Source: Deinococcus sp.
GTDB lineage: Bacteria; Deinococcota; Deinococci; Deinococcales; Deinococcaceae
Direction: 5' to 3'
DNA length: 10,256 nt
Assembly: GCA_025351205.1 (NCBI GenBank)
Contig: JANXWI010000356.1
Coordinates: 1 to 10,256, forward strand
Part shown: piece by piece, positions 1-6,604 of the stretch
How positions within the stretch are numbered: the first letter of the stretch is position 1
Layout: the number at the start of each line of letters is the position of its first letter
Position numbers and translations under genes: made by a program
Notes under the pieces: generated by a model
What the model saw: the letters and a program-made list of their open reading frames with translations, nothing else
What the model was told of the DNA's origin: nothing
Databases searched by the model: none

Positions 1-2
1 GG

Positions 3-86
3 ATTTCTTCGAGGGTGGTGCTGGACACGGCAAGCGGCGCACCCGACACACTCTTCGCAGAGCTTCTAGCCCGGCTGGAAGCCTGA
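3..86 (+). CDS. C-terminal end of an unidentified protein (partial)
   Basis: From the window start, this frame reads 27 codons to a TGA at 84-86, ending in the residues LDTASGAPDTLFAELLARLEA. The composition looks like a real amphipathic helical C-terminus, and most codons end in G or C. The upstream part lies outside the window, so the family cannot be named. Other frames over these 86 bases are also open, including two on the minus strand, so the assignment is tentative. If real, its stop lies 68 bases before the acyl-CoA dehydrogenase start, and the two genes point the same way. Confidence 0.4.
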   Translation: MSSRVVLDTASGAPDTLFAELLARLEA

Positions 87-139
87 AGCGCCTCGCTGAC
101 ACCCCGGTATTTGCCTCAAACGCCCGTCCCTGCATCCCC

Positions 140-145
140 TACAAT
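140..145 (+). promoter_or_regulatory. Possible -10 element for a leaderless acyl-CoA dehydrogenase mRNA
   Basis: TACAAT matches the -10 consensus at five of six positions. It ends nine bases before the ATG at 155, so transcription would begin at or within a few bases of the start codon. No Shine-Dalgarno sequence is visible before that ATG. No convincing -35 box was found at 16-18 bases; the hexamer at about 116-121 (TCAAAC) is a poor match. Leaderless transcripts with this geometry are well known in Deinococcus. Confidence 0.4.
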
Positions 146-154
146 GCCCGTATC

Positions 155-1315
155 ATGCTCGATTACTTTCAGGCGCAGAGCCTCCTCGGCCCAGACGAAA
201 AACTCGTGATGGACAGCGTACGGAGTTATGTGGACGCCCAGCTGACGCCCCACATCGAAGAGTGGTGGGACAGCGCCGAGCTGCCGGTGCGCGAGGTGAT
301 GAAGGGCCTGGGCGATCAGGGCCTGCTCGGTCCCACCATTGCCGAGGAGTACGGCGGCTCCGGGGCCAGCTACAGCAGCTACGGCGCGATGATGTACGAA
401 CTCGAACGCTGCGACAGCGGCCTGCGCAGTGCCGCCAGCGTGCAGGGCAGCCTCGTGATGCACCCGATCAGCACCTACGGCAGCGACGAGCAGAAGCGCG
501 AGTACCTGCCCAGGCTGGCCAGCGGCGAACTGATCGGCTGCTTCGGCCTGACCGAATCCGACGGCGGTAGCGACCCCGGCGCCATGCGCACCCGCGCCCG
601 CAGAGACGGCGGCGACTACGTGCTCAGCGGCAACAAGATGTGGATCACCAACAGCCCCGAGGCCGATCTGGCGGTGGTATGGGCCAAAGATGATGAAGGT
701 GCGGTGCGCGGCTTCATCGTGCCGCGCGGCATAAAAGGTTTCAGCACGCCCAAAATCAAGCGCAAGATGAGTCTGCGGGCCAGCGTGACCGGCGAGATCG
801 TGCTGGAAGACTGCCGCATTCCGGCCTGCAACATGCTGCCGGGCGTGGCCGGACTCAAGGGGCCGCTGGGCTGCCTGACCAGTGCCCGCTACGGCATCGC
901 CTGGGGCGCGATGGGGGCGCTGGAGGCCGTGTACACCGCTTCTCTGGAGTACACCACCGGGCGCAGCACCTTCGGCAAGCCGATTGCCTCACGCCAGCTG
1001 GTGCAGGACAAGCTGGTGCGGATGCTCACCGACCACAGCCTCGGCATGCTGCTGGCCGTGCAGCTCGGCAGGCTGAAAGACGCGGGCAGCATGACCTTCG
1101 GGCAGGTGAGCGTCGCCAAGCGCAACAACGTGCGGGTGGCGCTGCAAGGGGCGCGGCTGGCCCGTGAGCTGCACGGCGGCAACGGCATCACCACCGAATA
1201 TCCGGTGATCCGGCACATGCTGAACCTGGAAACCGTCGATACCTACGAGGGCACGCACGACATCCATACCCTGATCGTGGGCCGGGACATCACCGGGTTC
1301 GGGGCGCTGGAATAG
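155..1315 (+). CDS. gcdH: Acyl-CoA dehydrogenase, glutaryl-CoA dehydrogenase type
   Basis: This 386-residue flavoprotein is full length for the family. Glutaryl-CoA dehydrogenase oxidises and decarboxylates glutaryl-CoA to crotonyl-CoA in lysine and tryptophan breakdown, passing electrons from FAD to ETF in the cytoplasm. The catalytic base is Glu365 in the motif YEGTHD (364-369). Residues that mark the decarboxylating subfamily are present: ERxDSGxRSAxS at 84-95 gives Glu84, Arg91 and Ser95, matching human Glu87, Arg94 and Ser98. FAD-binding motifs GLTESDGGSD (131-140) and WITNSP (163-168) follow, and ARYGIAWG (244-251) and HGGNGI (340-345) are typical. The start at 155 is an ATG with a -10-like hexamer just upstream. 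An ATG at 144 is in another frame. No other lysine-degradation gene is visible, so the exact substrate rests on residue matches. Confidence 0.9.
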   Translation: MLDYFQAQSLLGPDEKLVMDSVRSYVDAQLTPHIEEWWDSAELPVREVMKGLGDQGLLGPTIAEEYGGSGASYSSYGAMMYELERCDSGLRSAASVQGSLVMHPISTYGSDEQKREYLPRLASGELIGCFGLTESDGGSDPGAMRTRARRDGGDYVLSGNKMWITNSPEADLAVVWAKDDEGAVRGFIVPRGIKGFSTPKIKRKMSLRASVTGEIVLEDCRIPACNMLPGVAGLKGPLGCLTSARYGIAWGAMGALEAVYTASLEYTTGRSTFGKPIASRQLVQDKLVRMLTDHSLGMLLAVQLGRLKDAGSMTFGQVSVAKRNNVRVALQGARLARELHGGNGITTEYPVIRHMLNLETVDTYEGTHDIHTLIVGRDITGFGALE

Positions 1316-1424
1316 CAGGAAGCGCTGGAACAACGTCCACTGAACGCTCGTCAGTCCAGCATCCACCGATCAGTGGCAGGCATCTGGTCAGACTTCTCGG
1401 GTTGCCCGACCTGCTTGCCCCTCA

Positions 1425-1441
1425 CCCCCTCGCTCTGGGGG
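1425..1441 (+). terminator. Possible weak terminator after the acyl-CoA dehydrogenase gene
   Basis: CCCCC (1425-1429) and GGGGG (1437-1441) form a five-pair GC stem with a seven-base loop. It is followed by CACCTCTTT, only a short T-tract. It lies about 110 bases past the stop codon. The stem is short and the T-tract is interrupted, so this is a weak candidate. It may instead be part of a dispersed intergenic repeat. Confidence 0.25.
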
Positions 1442-1486
1442 CACCTCTTTCACAAGGAGATGGGAAAACCTTGTTAACTTCGAGTG

Positions 1487-1523
1487 CTGGGGGTTCTTGA
1501 TGGCCTCCAGGCGTGTGGCACGC
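1487..1523. repeat. Two adjacent stem-loops
   Basis: CTGGGGG (1487-1493) pairs with CCTCCAG (1504-1510), seven pairs with one G-T wobble and a ten-base loop. The next base starts a perfect five-pair hairpin, GCGTG/CACGC (1511-1515 and 1519-1523), with a three-base loop. The two structures abut with no spacer. Function unknown; possible REP-like element, RNA structure or chance. Confidence 0.35.
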
Positions 1524-1665
1524 TATTGGTCACATTCGACGGAGAGCGGAGCGCGTTTCTGTGTTTTCTTCAACACTGTGCTCGACGTGATTTCTGCCAT
1601 CGCTATTGTGGATCGGTTCACGTGATCCCCTAGCACCCGAGGTTATCAGGACGGTTGACACTGTC

Positions 1666-2265
1666 TTAAAGAAGGCCCCTGGCTTGCAGGTGTACGCGGG
1701 CCTGATAGAGCGTCAGCGCACTTGGTCCGGCCAGAATTTCGCCCGCGTCCAGCATCCGGTAGGTTTCACTGAGCGGCAGCACATGGCGTTCGATCAGTTC
1801 GTCGGCCTCGGGTTGCGCCTTCTGAAGCGTCACTCCGAAGGCCACAAACGGGTAAAACGCCGCGCCGCTCACGCTCGGCTGCGGATAGAAGGCGGGCAGG
1901 GCCAGCCACTGCGCAGCCGAGCCGCCCACCTCCTCGTGCAGCTCACGGGCCGCGCTGCCCAGCAACTCCTCGCCGCTCTCCACGCCGCCCGCTGGCACCT
2001 CCCACACCCAGGCCCGCAACGGATAGCGGTACTGCCGGATCAGGACCGCCTCACCCCCAAGCGTGATCGGCAGCACGAACACCGCCACCGGGCCACGTGG
2101 GCGGTAGGTGTATGCCAGCTGCGTGCCGTGTCCGGTGAGGACCGTGTCGCGCAGCAGCACGTGCGGCGCGGGCGACAGCTGCTGGCTGCTCAGGGTCTGC
2201 CAGGGCTGCTGTTCGTCGGGCACGAGTAGGGGCTGGAAGGAACGCTGAGGGGAAAATTCCGGCAT
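1666..2265 (-). CDS. Nudix hydrolase, ADP-ribose pyrophosphatase-like
   Basis: With the chosen start the protein has 199 residues, usual for ADP-ribose pyrophosphatase-type Nudix enzymes, which hydrolyse nucleoside diphosphates linked to another group. The Nudix box GX5EX7REUXEEXGU is present at 93-115: Gly93, Glu99, Arg107-Glu108, Glu111-Glu112 and Gly114. Its last position is glycine rather than a bulky hydrophobic residue. The flanking sequences VLIRQYRYPLRAWVWEVPAG and FYPQPSVSG resemble the ADP-ribose branch, but the substrate cannot be fixed by reading. The ATG at 2265 is preferred because upstream in-frame residues back to 2307 (MRTHSRFSVRVACV) do not look like Nudix sequence and would place a palindrome (2292-2305) inside the gene. 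It is transcribed away from the amidase gene. Confidence 0.85.
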   Translation of the reverse strand: MPEFSPQRSFQPLLVPDEQQPWQTLSSQQLSPAPHVLLRDTVLTGHGTQLAYTYRPRGPVAVFVLPITLGGEAVLIRQYRYPLRAWVWEVPAGGVESGEELLGSAARELHEEVGGSAAQWLALPAFYPQPSVSGAAFYPFVAFGVTLQKAQPEADELIERHVLPLSETYRMLDAGEILAGPSALTLYQARVHLQARGLL

Positions 2266-2291
2266 CACACAGGCTACCCTGACAGAAAAAC

Positions 2292-2305
2292 GAGAATGCG
2301 TTCTC
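2292..2305. promoter_or_regulatory. Palindrome between divergent genes, possible operator
   Basis: GAGAATGCGTTCTC is a 14-base palindrome with one mismatched pair (arms GAGAA and TTCTC). The half-element TTCTCAC at 2301-2307 recurs at 2329-2335. Both lie in the roughly 100-base gap between the divergent Nudix and amidase starts, so a repressor bound there could affect either gene. The shape resembles metal-regulator boxes in general form only; no regulator is encoded in the window. Confidence 0.35.
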
Positions 2306-2347
2306 ACATCATGAGGACAGAAGTCACATTCTCACCGCAAAAACACG

Positions 2348-2362
2348 TACAGTACGGATAAT
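2348..2362 (+). promoter_or_regulatory. Possible -10 region for the amidase gene
   Basis: Two overlapping-range candidates are visible: TACAGT (2348-2353) and the better match GATAAT (2357-2362). GATAAT ends only two bases before the ATG at 2365, which would put a normal start of transcription inside the first codons. TACAGT would place it close to the ATG, giving a leaderless or nearly leaderless mRNA. No good -35 box is seen for either. Confidence 0.3.
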
Positions 2363-2364
2363 TC

Positions 2365-4248
2365 ATGGACAGACTTCCTGCTTCCTACCTTCCTGCTTCC
2401 TGCCTGCGGCCTGCCCGCTCATCTGTCTCCAGCGCCCAATCCTGTGAACCCCCAGTCTGTAAATCCGGCTTCCGTGCCCGCCCGCTCGCGTGGCCCCTGC
2501 TGTTGGCCCTGCTGTTGGGGAGCGGATATTCTCTGGCCGCCGCGCCCGCTCAGCCTGCTGCACCCTCCCAGCCCACAGACCCTTTCCTGCAATCTGGACC
2601 CGCTGCCGCGCAAGGCGGTCTGAGAGCCGCGCCCTCCGCGCAGACCCTGACAGTTGCCGCATTCGGCACACCGCGTTTCAGCAGCGCCACTGCCAGCACG
2701 CGCGCGGTCTTCGACCTCCCAGCCGGACTGCGTTATGTCCTGACGCCCACCTACAGCGGTCTGCGGCTCGACGTGAGCTTTGCGCCGGGCCAGATGCAGA
2801 CCCTCGCGGCCCAGCACCTGATCGCGCCCGGCAACGCGGTCAGCGACTACACCCTCACACCCGACCCAAGCGGCGGCGGGCAGCTGCTGCTTCAGACGCC
2901 CTTTCCGCTGGGCGGAACCCAGGGCTGGACGGCCAGCGAGACCAGCATCGCCAGCGGGGGCCGGGTGCTGATCGTGACCCTCGGGGCCGCCCTGTCCGGT
3001 GGGGCCGACAGCAGCGTGAGCGGCAGCGTGCAGAGCGTCGCCGCGCCCAGCGTTTCCGGCACGGCGGGGGTGGGCAGTGGCCCGGCGGCCCCGCTGCCCG
3101 TTGCCGGCGCCCAGGGCGACCAGCTTCCTCCGGGCGACACCACCGCGCCCCCGAACAGCGGCACCCTGCCCGCCGTCACCCCGGCCCTGAACGGCAGCGC
3201 CGACAGCAGCCGTCTGACCAGCGGGACGGTGAGCGGCAGCGGCGCAGGAGCGCCGATTCTGGCCGCTCCGCGCGTCGGCAAGAACCCCGGCCTGACGCGC
3301 GTGGTGCTCGACCTTCCGCCCGGAACCGGCTTCCGCGTCACGCCGCTGCCGCTCGGCCTGCGCATCGACCTGACCGGCGTGAACGCCTCACAGCTCGTCA
3401 GTCAGGCGGACCTGACCCCGGAGCTGCGGGCCTGGAGTTTTGCGCCCAACCTGACGGGCGTGTCGCTCACGCTGCTCACCGCCTTTCCCATCACGCTGCG
3501 CAGCGGCTGGCGCGACGTGCTGCTGCCCGCCGGGGGAAACGGGCAGCTGGCGCGGCTGGCCCTGGACATCTCGCCCGCCCTGGCCGACACCACGCCAATG
3601 GGTGCGCTGGCGCTGGCTCCACTCAGGAGCAGCCGGGGCAGCATGCTGGCCTTCAGCGGCGCGCCGAACCGCCCGAAGGTGGTGCTGGACCCCGGCCACG
3701 GCGGCTCGGACCCCGGGGCCATCGGTCAGGTGGTCGAGAAGGAGGTGACGCTCGCGGTGGCCCGGCGCGTGCGGGCCGACCTGAACACGGCGGGCATCGA
3801 CGTGATCATGACCCGCGACGCCGACACCCAGCTGGCGGCCAGCAAGAACACCGACCTGAAAATGCGGGCCGAACTGGGCACGGGCGCGGCTCAGCTGTTC
3901 GTGAGCATCCACGTCAACTCGATGGAGGCCAACGCCGCGCTCAGGGGCTACGGCATCGAGACGTGGTGGAACCCCAACCACCCCAACTCGCAGGCCCTGG
4001 CTGCCAGCATCCAGCAGGGCGCCGTGGCCACCACCGCCGCCTACTCGCGCGGGCTGCACAACACCCAGTCGCTGGCGGTGCTGCGCCAGTCGCGCATTCC
4101 GGCGGCCCTGGTCGAGATCGGGTACACCAGCCACCCGGTAGACGGGCTGAACCTGAAAGACAGCAACTACCTCGACCGGGTGGCCTACGGCGTGGCTTCA
4201 GGCATCCGCGACGCGCTTCAGGGTGGACTGGGCGCGAACTGGCGGTAA
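2365..4248 (+). CDS. Exported N-acetylmuramoyl-L-alanine amidase with two AMIN domains
   Basis: This 627-residue enzyme should cleave the bond between N-acetylmuramic acid and L-alanine in peptidoglycan, outside the cytoplasmic membrane, in cell separation or wall turnover. A hydrophobic signal segment (about 41-60, LAWPLLLALLLGSGYSLAAA) follows an unusually long 40-residue N-terminal region. Two AMIN-like beta domains follow at about 94-208 and 298-403, which in this family bind envelope or peptidoglycan. They are joined by a Gly/Ser/Pro/Ala-rich linker. The catalytic Amidase_3 domain spans about 437-620, with zinc ligands His445 (DPGHGG), Glu458 (VEKE) and His516 (SIHVN), and catalytic Glu584 (ALVEIGY). 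There is no extra helix after SIHVN like the autoinhibitory insert of Gram-negative AmiA/B/C, so control may differ (inference). The ATG at 2365 is the only ATG, GTG or TTG before the signal segment in this frame. Confidence 0.9.
   Translation: MDRLPASYLPASCLRPARSSVSSAQSCEPPVCKSGFRARPLAWPLLLALLLGSGYSLAAAPAQPAAPSQPTDPFLQSGPAAAQGGLRAAPSAQTLTVAAFGTPRFSSATASTRAVFDLPAGLRYVLTPTYSGLRLDVSFAPGQMQTLAAQHLIAPGNAVSDYTLTPDPSGGGQLLLQTPFPLGGTQGWTASETSIASGGRVLIVTLGAALSGGADSSVSGSVQSVAAPSVSGTAGVGSGPAAPLPVAGAQGDQLPPGDTTAPPNSGTLPAVTPALNGSADSSRLTSGTVSGSGAGAPILAAPRVGKNPGLTRVVLDLPPGTGFRVTPLPLGLRIDLTGVNASQLVSQADLTPELRAWSFAPNLTGVSLTLLTAFPITLRSGWRDVLLPAGGNGQLARLALDISPALADTTPMGALALAPLRSSRGSMLAFSGAPNRPKVVLDPGHGGSDPGAIGQVVEKEVTLAVARRVRADLNTAGIDVIMTRDADTQLAASKNTDLKMRAELGTGAAQLFVSIHVNSMEANAALRGYGIETWWNPNHPNSQALAASIQQGAVATTAAYSRGLHNTQSLAVLRQSRIPAALVEIGYTSHPVDGLNLKDSNYLDRVAYGVASGIRDALQGGLGANWR
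2374..2403 (+). repeat. Tandem 15-bp repeat in the amidase 5' end
   Basis: CTTCCTGCTTCCTAC (2374-2388) is followed directly by CTTCCTGCTTCCTGC (2389-2403), with one difference in 15. Each unit itself contains two CTTCCT-like blocks, so the tract is a pyrimidine-rich microsatellite-like array. In frame it gives LPASY LPASC, within the long stretch before the signal peptide. Confidence 0.75.
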
Positions 4249-4286
4249 GGCGCGTGGCTTGTAGCACGTGGCCTGTGGGAACAACC

Positions 4287-4335
4287 GGGAAAATCTGCTC
4301 CTGCTCGATGTAATTTCAGGACGCAGAGTTTTCCC
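4287..4335. terminator. Long imperfect inverted repeat between convergent genes, likely bidirectional terminator
   Basis: GGGAAAATCTGC (4287-4298) pairs with GCAGAGTTTTCCC (4323-4335): twelve pairs with a single bulged G, enclosing a 24-base loop. It lies 39 bases past the amidase stop and 28 bases from the end of the convergent azlD gene, where a shared terminator is expected. The run of A or T is inside the stem rather than a clean T-tail, so the mechanism is uncertain. Confidence 0.45.
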
Positions 4336-4362
4336 TGCGGACTACAAGCCTCACCATCCCAG

Positions 4363-4665
4363 CTAGGCCAGCCATCCCAGCCAGCGCAACACCCAGTATC
4401 CCGCAAAGCCGCACAGAATGCCCACGGCGAGCTGACGGGTGCGCCAGATCAGCAGGGCGCACAATAACGCGGCCACGGCGCGGCGCAGGGCGTCGGGGGC
4501 AGAAGCAATGTCCGGCACCACCAGGGCGGCGAACACGCTGATCGGCACAAATCGCAGGAAGGCCAGCCAGAAGGAAGGCAGCCGCAGGCCGCCCAGGCTC
4601 AGACCGAGGTAACGCGACGCGAACGTGACCGCCCACATGCCGAGCATGGTCAGCAGCGGCGTCAC
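4363..4665 (-). CDS. azlD: AzlD-family branched-chain amino acid transport subunit
   Basis: This 100-residue membrane protein begins with GTG at 4665. That GTG overlaps the azlC stop in the sequence GTGA, so the two are probably translationally coupled. AzlD proteins are small, with about four membrane segments, and work with AzlC to export branched-chain amino acids; YgaZ and YgaH are the E. coli counterparts. Features seen are hydrophobic segments at about 3-20, 33-51, 58-73 and 78-99, a Pro-containing loop after LRFVPISVFAALVVP (37-51), and the family-typical RTRQLAVGILCGFAGYW (75-91). The frame stays open upstream through azlC, but those residues are a shadow. It is the last gene of the minus-strand operon. 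The family call is good; the transported amino acid is not proven. Confidence 0.85.
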   Translation of the reverse strand: MTPLLTMLGMWAVTFASRYLGLSLGGLRLPSFWLAFLRFVPISVFAALVVPDIASAPDALRRAVAALLCALLIWRTRQLAVGILCGFAGYWVLRWLGWLA

Positions 4666-5374
4666 GGTTTGACCTTGCGGCGGGACTGAGGGGTACTCAG
4701 AAACGCGCCCAGCAGCGCCCCGCCCAATCCGGCGATCAGCACCGTTAGGCCACCGGGCAGGATACGCGACACGCCCCAGGCCAGCAGCCCGGAAAAAGCG
4801 GCCACCAGCACCTCTCGCCGCCCGGCCAGCAGCGGAACCAGCAGCCCCAGGAAGGCCAGCGGAAAGACCACGTCTGCCCCCACCGCCTTTGGATCGGGAA
4901 TGAACGCGCCCGCCAGCGATCCGACCAGCGTGAACAGGTTCCAGACGACGTACAGGCTGAGTTCCGCGCCCAGCAGGAAACCCAGACTCAGGCCGCCCGG
5001 CTGCTTTGGCCCCGCCGCCACGGACACGCCGTATGCCTCGTCGGTCAGAAACTGGGCCGCCAGCAGTTGCCGCCATCCATGTATGGGAAGCTGCTGCGCC
5101 AGACTCAGGCCGTACAGCACGTGCCGCACGTTGAGCAGAAAGGTGGTGGCGATGATCGACCACCCGCCAACGCCCTGCCCGAACAGTCCGGCGGCGGCAA
5201 ACTGTGAGGCCCCGGCGAAGACGCTCAGGCTCATGAACTGGGTTTCGAGCAGGCTCAGGTGGGCGGCCCGCGCCGTGACCGCGTAGGCCACCGCAAAGGG
5301 GGCCACGCCCAGCCAGAGGGGAAGCATGGCGGTAAAACCGGAGACGAAGGGGGACCGGGCGGGCAGAGGAGCAA

Positions 5375-5378
<4 letters not shown>
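4662..5378 (-). CDS. azlC: AzlC-family branched-chain amino acid exporter
   Basis: This 238-residue protein is the large subunit of an AzlCD-type exporter in the cytoplasmic membrane. It is close to the usual length (about 230-255). The family signature is clear near the N-terminus, with PFAVAYA, then LSLLETQFMSLSVFAGASQFA, followed by LLNVRHVLYGLSLA and FLTDEAYGV. Several hydrophobic segments follow to the C-terminus, which ends in a basic tail (SRRKVKP). The start is GTG at 5378, overlapping the stop of the upstream ABC permease by GTGA. Its own stop overlaps the azlD start in the same way. Exporters of this kind relieve amino acid excess or remove analogues. No Lrp-like regulator is visible in the window. 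Confidence 0.9.
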
Positions 5379-6070
<692 letters not shown>

Positions 6071-6136
6071 CGGGCAAGATCGGTACGGCGCACAGGAAGA
6101 TGGGGGCGGGAATCACCGGGACAGGATAGCGGCAAA

Positions 6137-6149
6137 GGGCGCGCCCGGT
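6137..6149. repeat. Palindromic 13-mer, copy 1
   Basis: GGGCGCGCCCGGT contains the perfect 10-base palindrome GGGCGCGCCC. The identical 13 bases recur at 6559-6571, so the two copies lie near the two ends of this intergenic region, one near each divergent operon. Possible operator or chance in GC-rich DNA. Confidence 0.4.
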
Positions 6150-6204
6150 GCGGCAGCGGTGGGCGTTCACATCTTCTCATGACACATCTGCCCTACCATG
6201 CAGC

Positions 6205-6234
6205 CAGGCCCGCGTGCGCGGCATCGCCTGATGC
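6205..6234. repeat. Overlapping alternative hairpins
   Basis: One fold pairs CAGGC (6205-6209) with GCCTG (6226-6230) around an inner CCGCG/CGCGG stem (6210-6214 and 6217-6221). The other pairs GCATC (6221-6225) with GATGC (6230-6234) around the loop GCCT. The folds share bases and exclude each other, which is the shape of a switch or attenuator, just before a small ORF. Short stems, so weak evidence. Confidence 0.3.
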
Positions 6235-6263
6235 TGCCCCCCAGACCGGGCCACAAGTGAGAC

Positions 6264-6416
6264 GTGAAACGAATGCCAGTTCTGGCAGAACATCTGTACC
6301 TGAGCGCCCCCGCCGTGGTCAGCATCGGCGAATCGGCGGCGCGGGCCAGGGAAGCGCGGGAAGGCACCGTGCAGCACACCCTGATCGACTCGCTCTACGT
6401 CCGCAGCTGGACGTAG
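6264..6416 (+). CDS. Small ORF of unknown function (50 residues)
   Basis: GTG at 6264 or ATG at 6273 opens a frame to TAG at 6414-6416, giving 50 or 47 residues. The protein reads VKRMPVLAEHLYLSA, then a helical Ala/Arg/Glu stretch (GESAARAREAREG), then TVQHTLIDSLYVRSWT. Codons past the first few end almost always in G or C, as in the real genes of the window, which argues for coding. The ribosome site is weak (AAGTGAG before the GTG). No family is recognised. A perfect five-pair hairpin TGCCA-GTTC-TGGCA covers the ATG region (6274-6287), and a seven-pair hairpin covers the stop. It could be a leader peptide, a small regulatory protein or a gene remnant. Minus-strand frames over the same bases are also open, so the direction is likely but not certain. 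Confidence 0.45.
   Translation: MKRMPVLAEHLYLSAPAVVSIGESAARAREAREGTVQHTLIDSLYVRSWT
6396..6415 (+). terminator. Seven-pair hairpin over the end of the small ORF
   Basis: TACGTCC (6396-6402) pairs perfectly with GGACGTA (6409-6415) around the six-base loop GCAGCT. The stem includes two bases of the small ORF's TAG. No T-run follows (GGCCGTCTTAAACG), so it is not a standard intrinsic terminator; it could be an RNA stability element or a protein-binding palindrome. Confidence 0.3.
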
Positions 6417-6426
6417 GCCGTCTTAA

Positions 6427-6587
6427 ACGTTGTCTGAACTTGTAGGCGGTTGATGCGTAGGCGGCGTACCGCCCCATTGATATTCATTCTTCAGGAACGT
6501 CTCTGACCTCAGCGCCTGTCGATTCATACGTCTGATTTATACATCTGATCCAAACGCTGGGCGCGCCCGGTCTCGAAGACGTTCTGA
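6427..6587 (+). promoter_or_regulatory. Recurring ACGT-TCTGA motif upstream of the SMR pair
   Basis: Five related sites on one strand place ACGT or a near match just before TCTGA: ACGTTGTCTGA (6427-6437), ACGTCTCTGA (6497-6506), ACGTCTGA (6528-6535), ACATCTGA (6541-6548) and ACGTTCTGA (6579-6587). The third and fourth are part of an 11-base direct repeat, ATAC(G/A)TCTGAT, at 6526-6536 and 6539-6549 with a 13-base period. The best -10-like hexamer (TATACA, 6538-6543) sits inside that repeat. This arrangement would suit a repressor or activator of the efflux genes. Confidence 0.4.
6559..6571. repeat. Palindromic 13-mer, copy 2
   Basis: GGGCGCGCCCGGT, identical to 6137-6149, lies about 40 bases before the mdtJ-like start, between the last two ACGT/TCTGA motifs. 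Confidence 0.4.
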
Positions 6588-6597
6588 ACAGTTAAAA

Positions 6598-6604
6598 AGG
6601 AAGG
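6598..6604 (+). promoter_or_regulatory. Strong ribosome binding site of the mdtJ-like gene
   Basis: AGGAAGG within AAAAAGGAAGGTAACTT ends six bases before the ATG at 6611. It is the clearest Shine-Dalgarno sequence in the window, where most starts lack one, and it fixes the start of the gene. Confidence 0.75.

Larger units (their letters stand above)
1316..1665. other. Gene-free convergent region with hairpins, no recognisable gene
   Basis: This stretch of about 350 bases lies between two convergent genes and is visibly less G+C-rich in its second half. It holds a GC hairpin at 1425-1441 followed by a T-containing tract (CACCTCTTT), which could end the acyl-CoA dehydrogenase transcript. A back-to-back pair of hairpins follows at 1487-1510 and 1511-1523. 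A 41-codon ATG frame at 1500-1625 has no clear ribosome site or family match. The base composition could reflect a decayed mobile element or a dispersed intergenic repeat, but no terminal inverted repeats, target duplication or transposase residues were identified. Confidence 0.5.

Noticed and set aside
1500..1625. 41-codon ATG frame in the convergent gap
   Set aside because: No ribosome site, mixed codon use and no family resemblance; kept only as part of the region description.
1316..1665. Insertion sequence remnant
   Set aside because: No terminal inverted repeats, target duplication or transposase residues were found; composition alone is not enough.
1606..2229. 207-codon plus-strand frame over the Nudix gene
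   Set aside because: Antisense shadow of a gene with an intact Nudix box; Arg/Gln/His-rich translation with no family features.
2490..4313. 607-codon plus-strand frame inside the amidase
   Set aside because: Out-of-frame shadow; extreme Arg/Gly/Pro/Gln composition, while the main frame has signal peptide, AMIN and catalytic motifs.
6167..6379. Minus-strand 66-70 codon frames opposite the small ORF
   Set aside because: Cys/Arg-rich translations with codon use unlike the real genes; the plus-strand frame fits better.
6442..6473. GTAGGCGG direct repeat and GGCGG/CCGCC hairpin resembling a piece of 16S rRNA
   Set aside because: Only a few bases match and there is no surrounding rRNA sequence; treated as coincidence.
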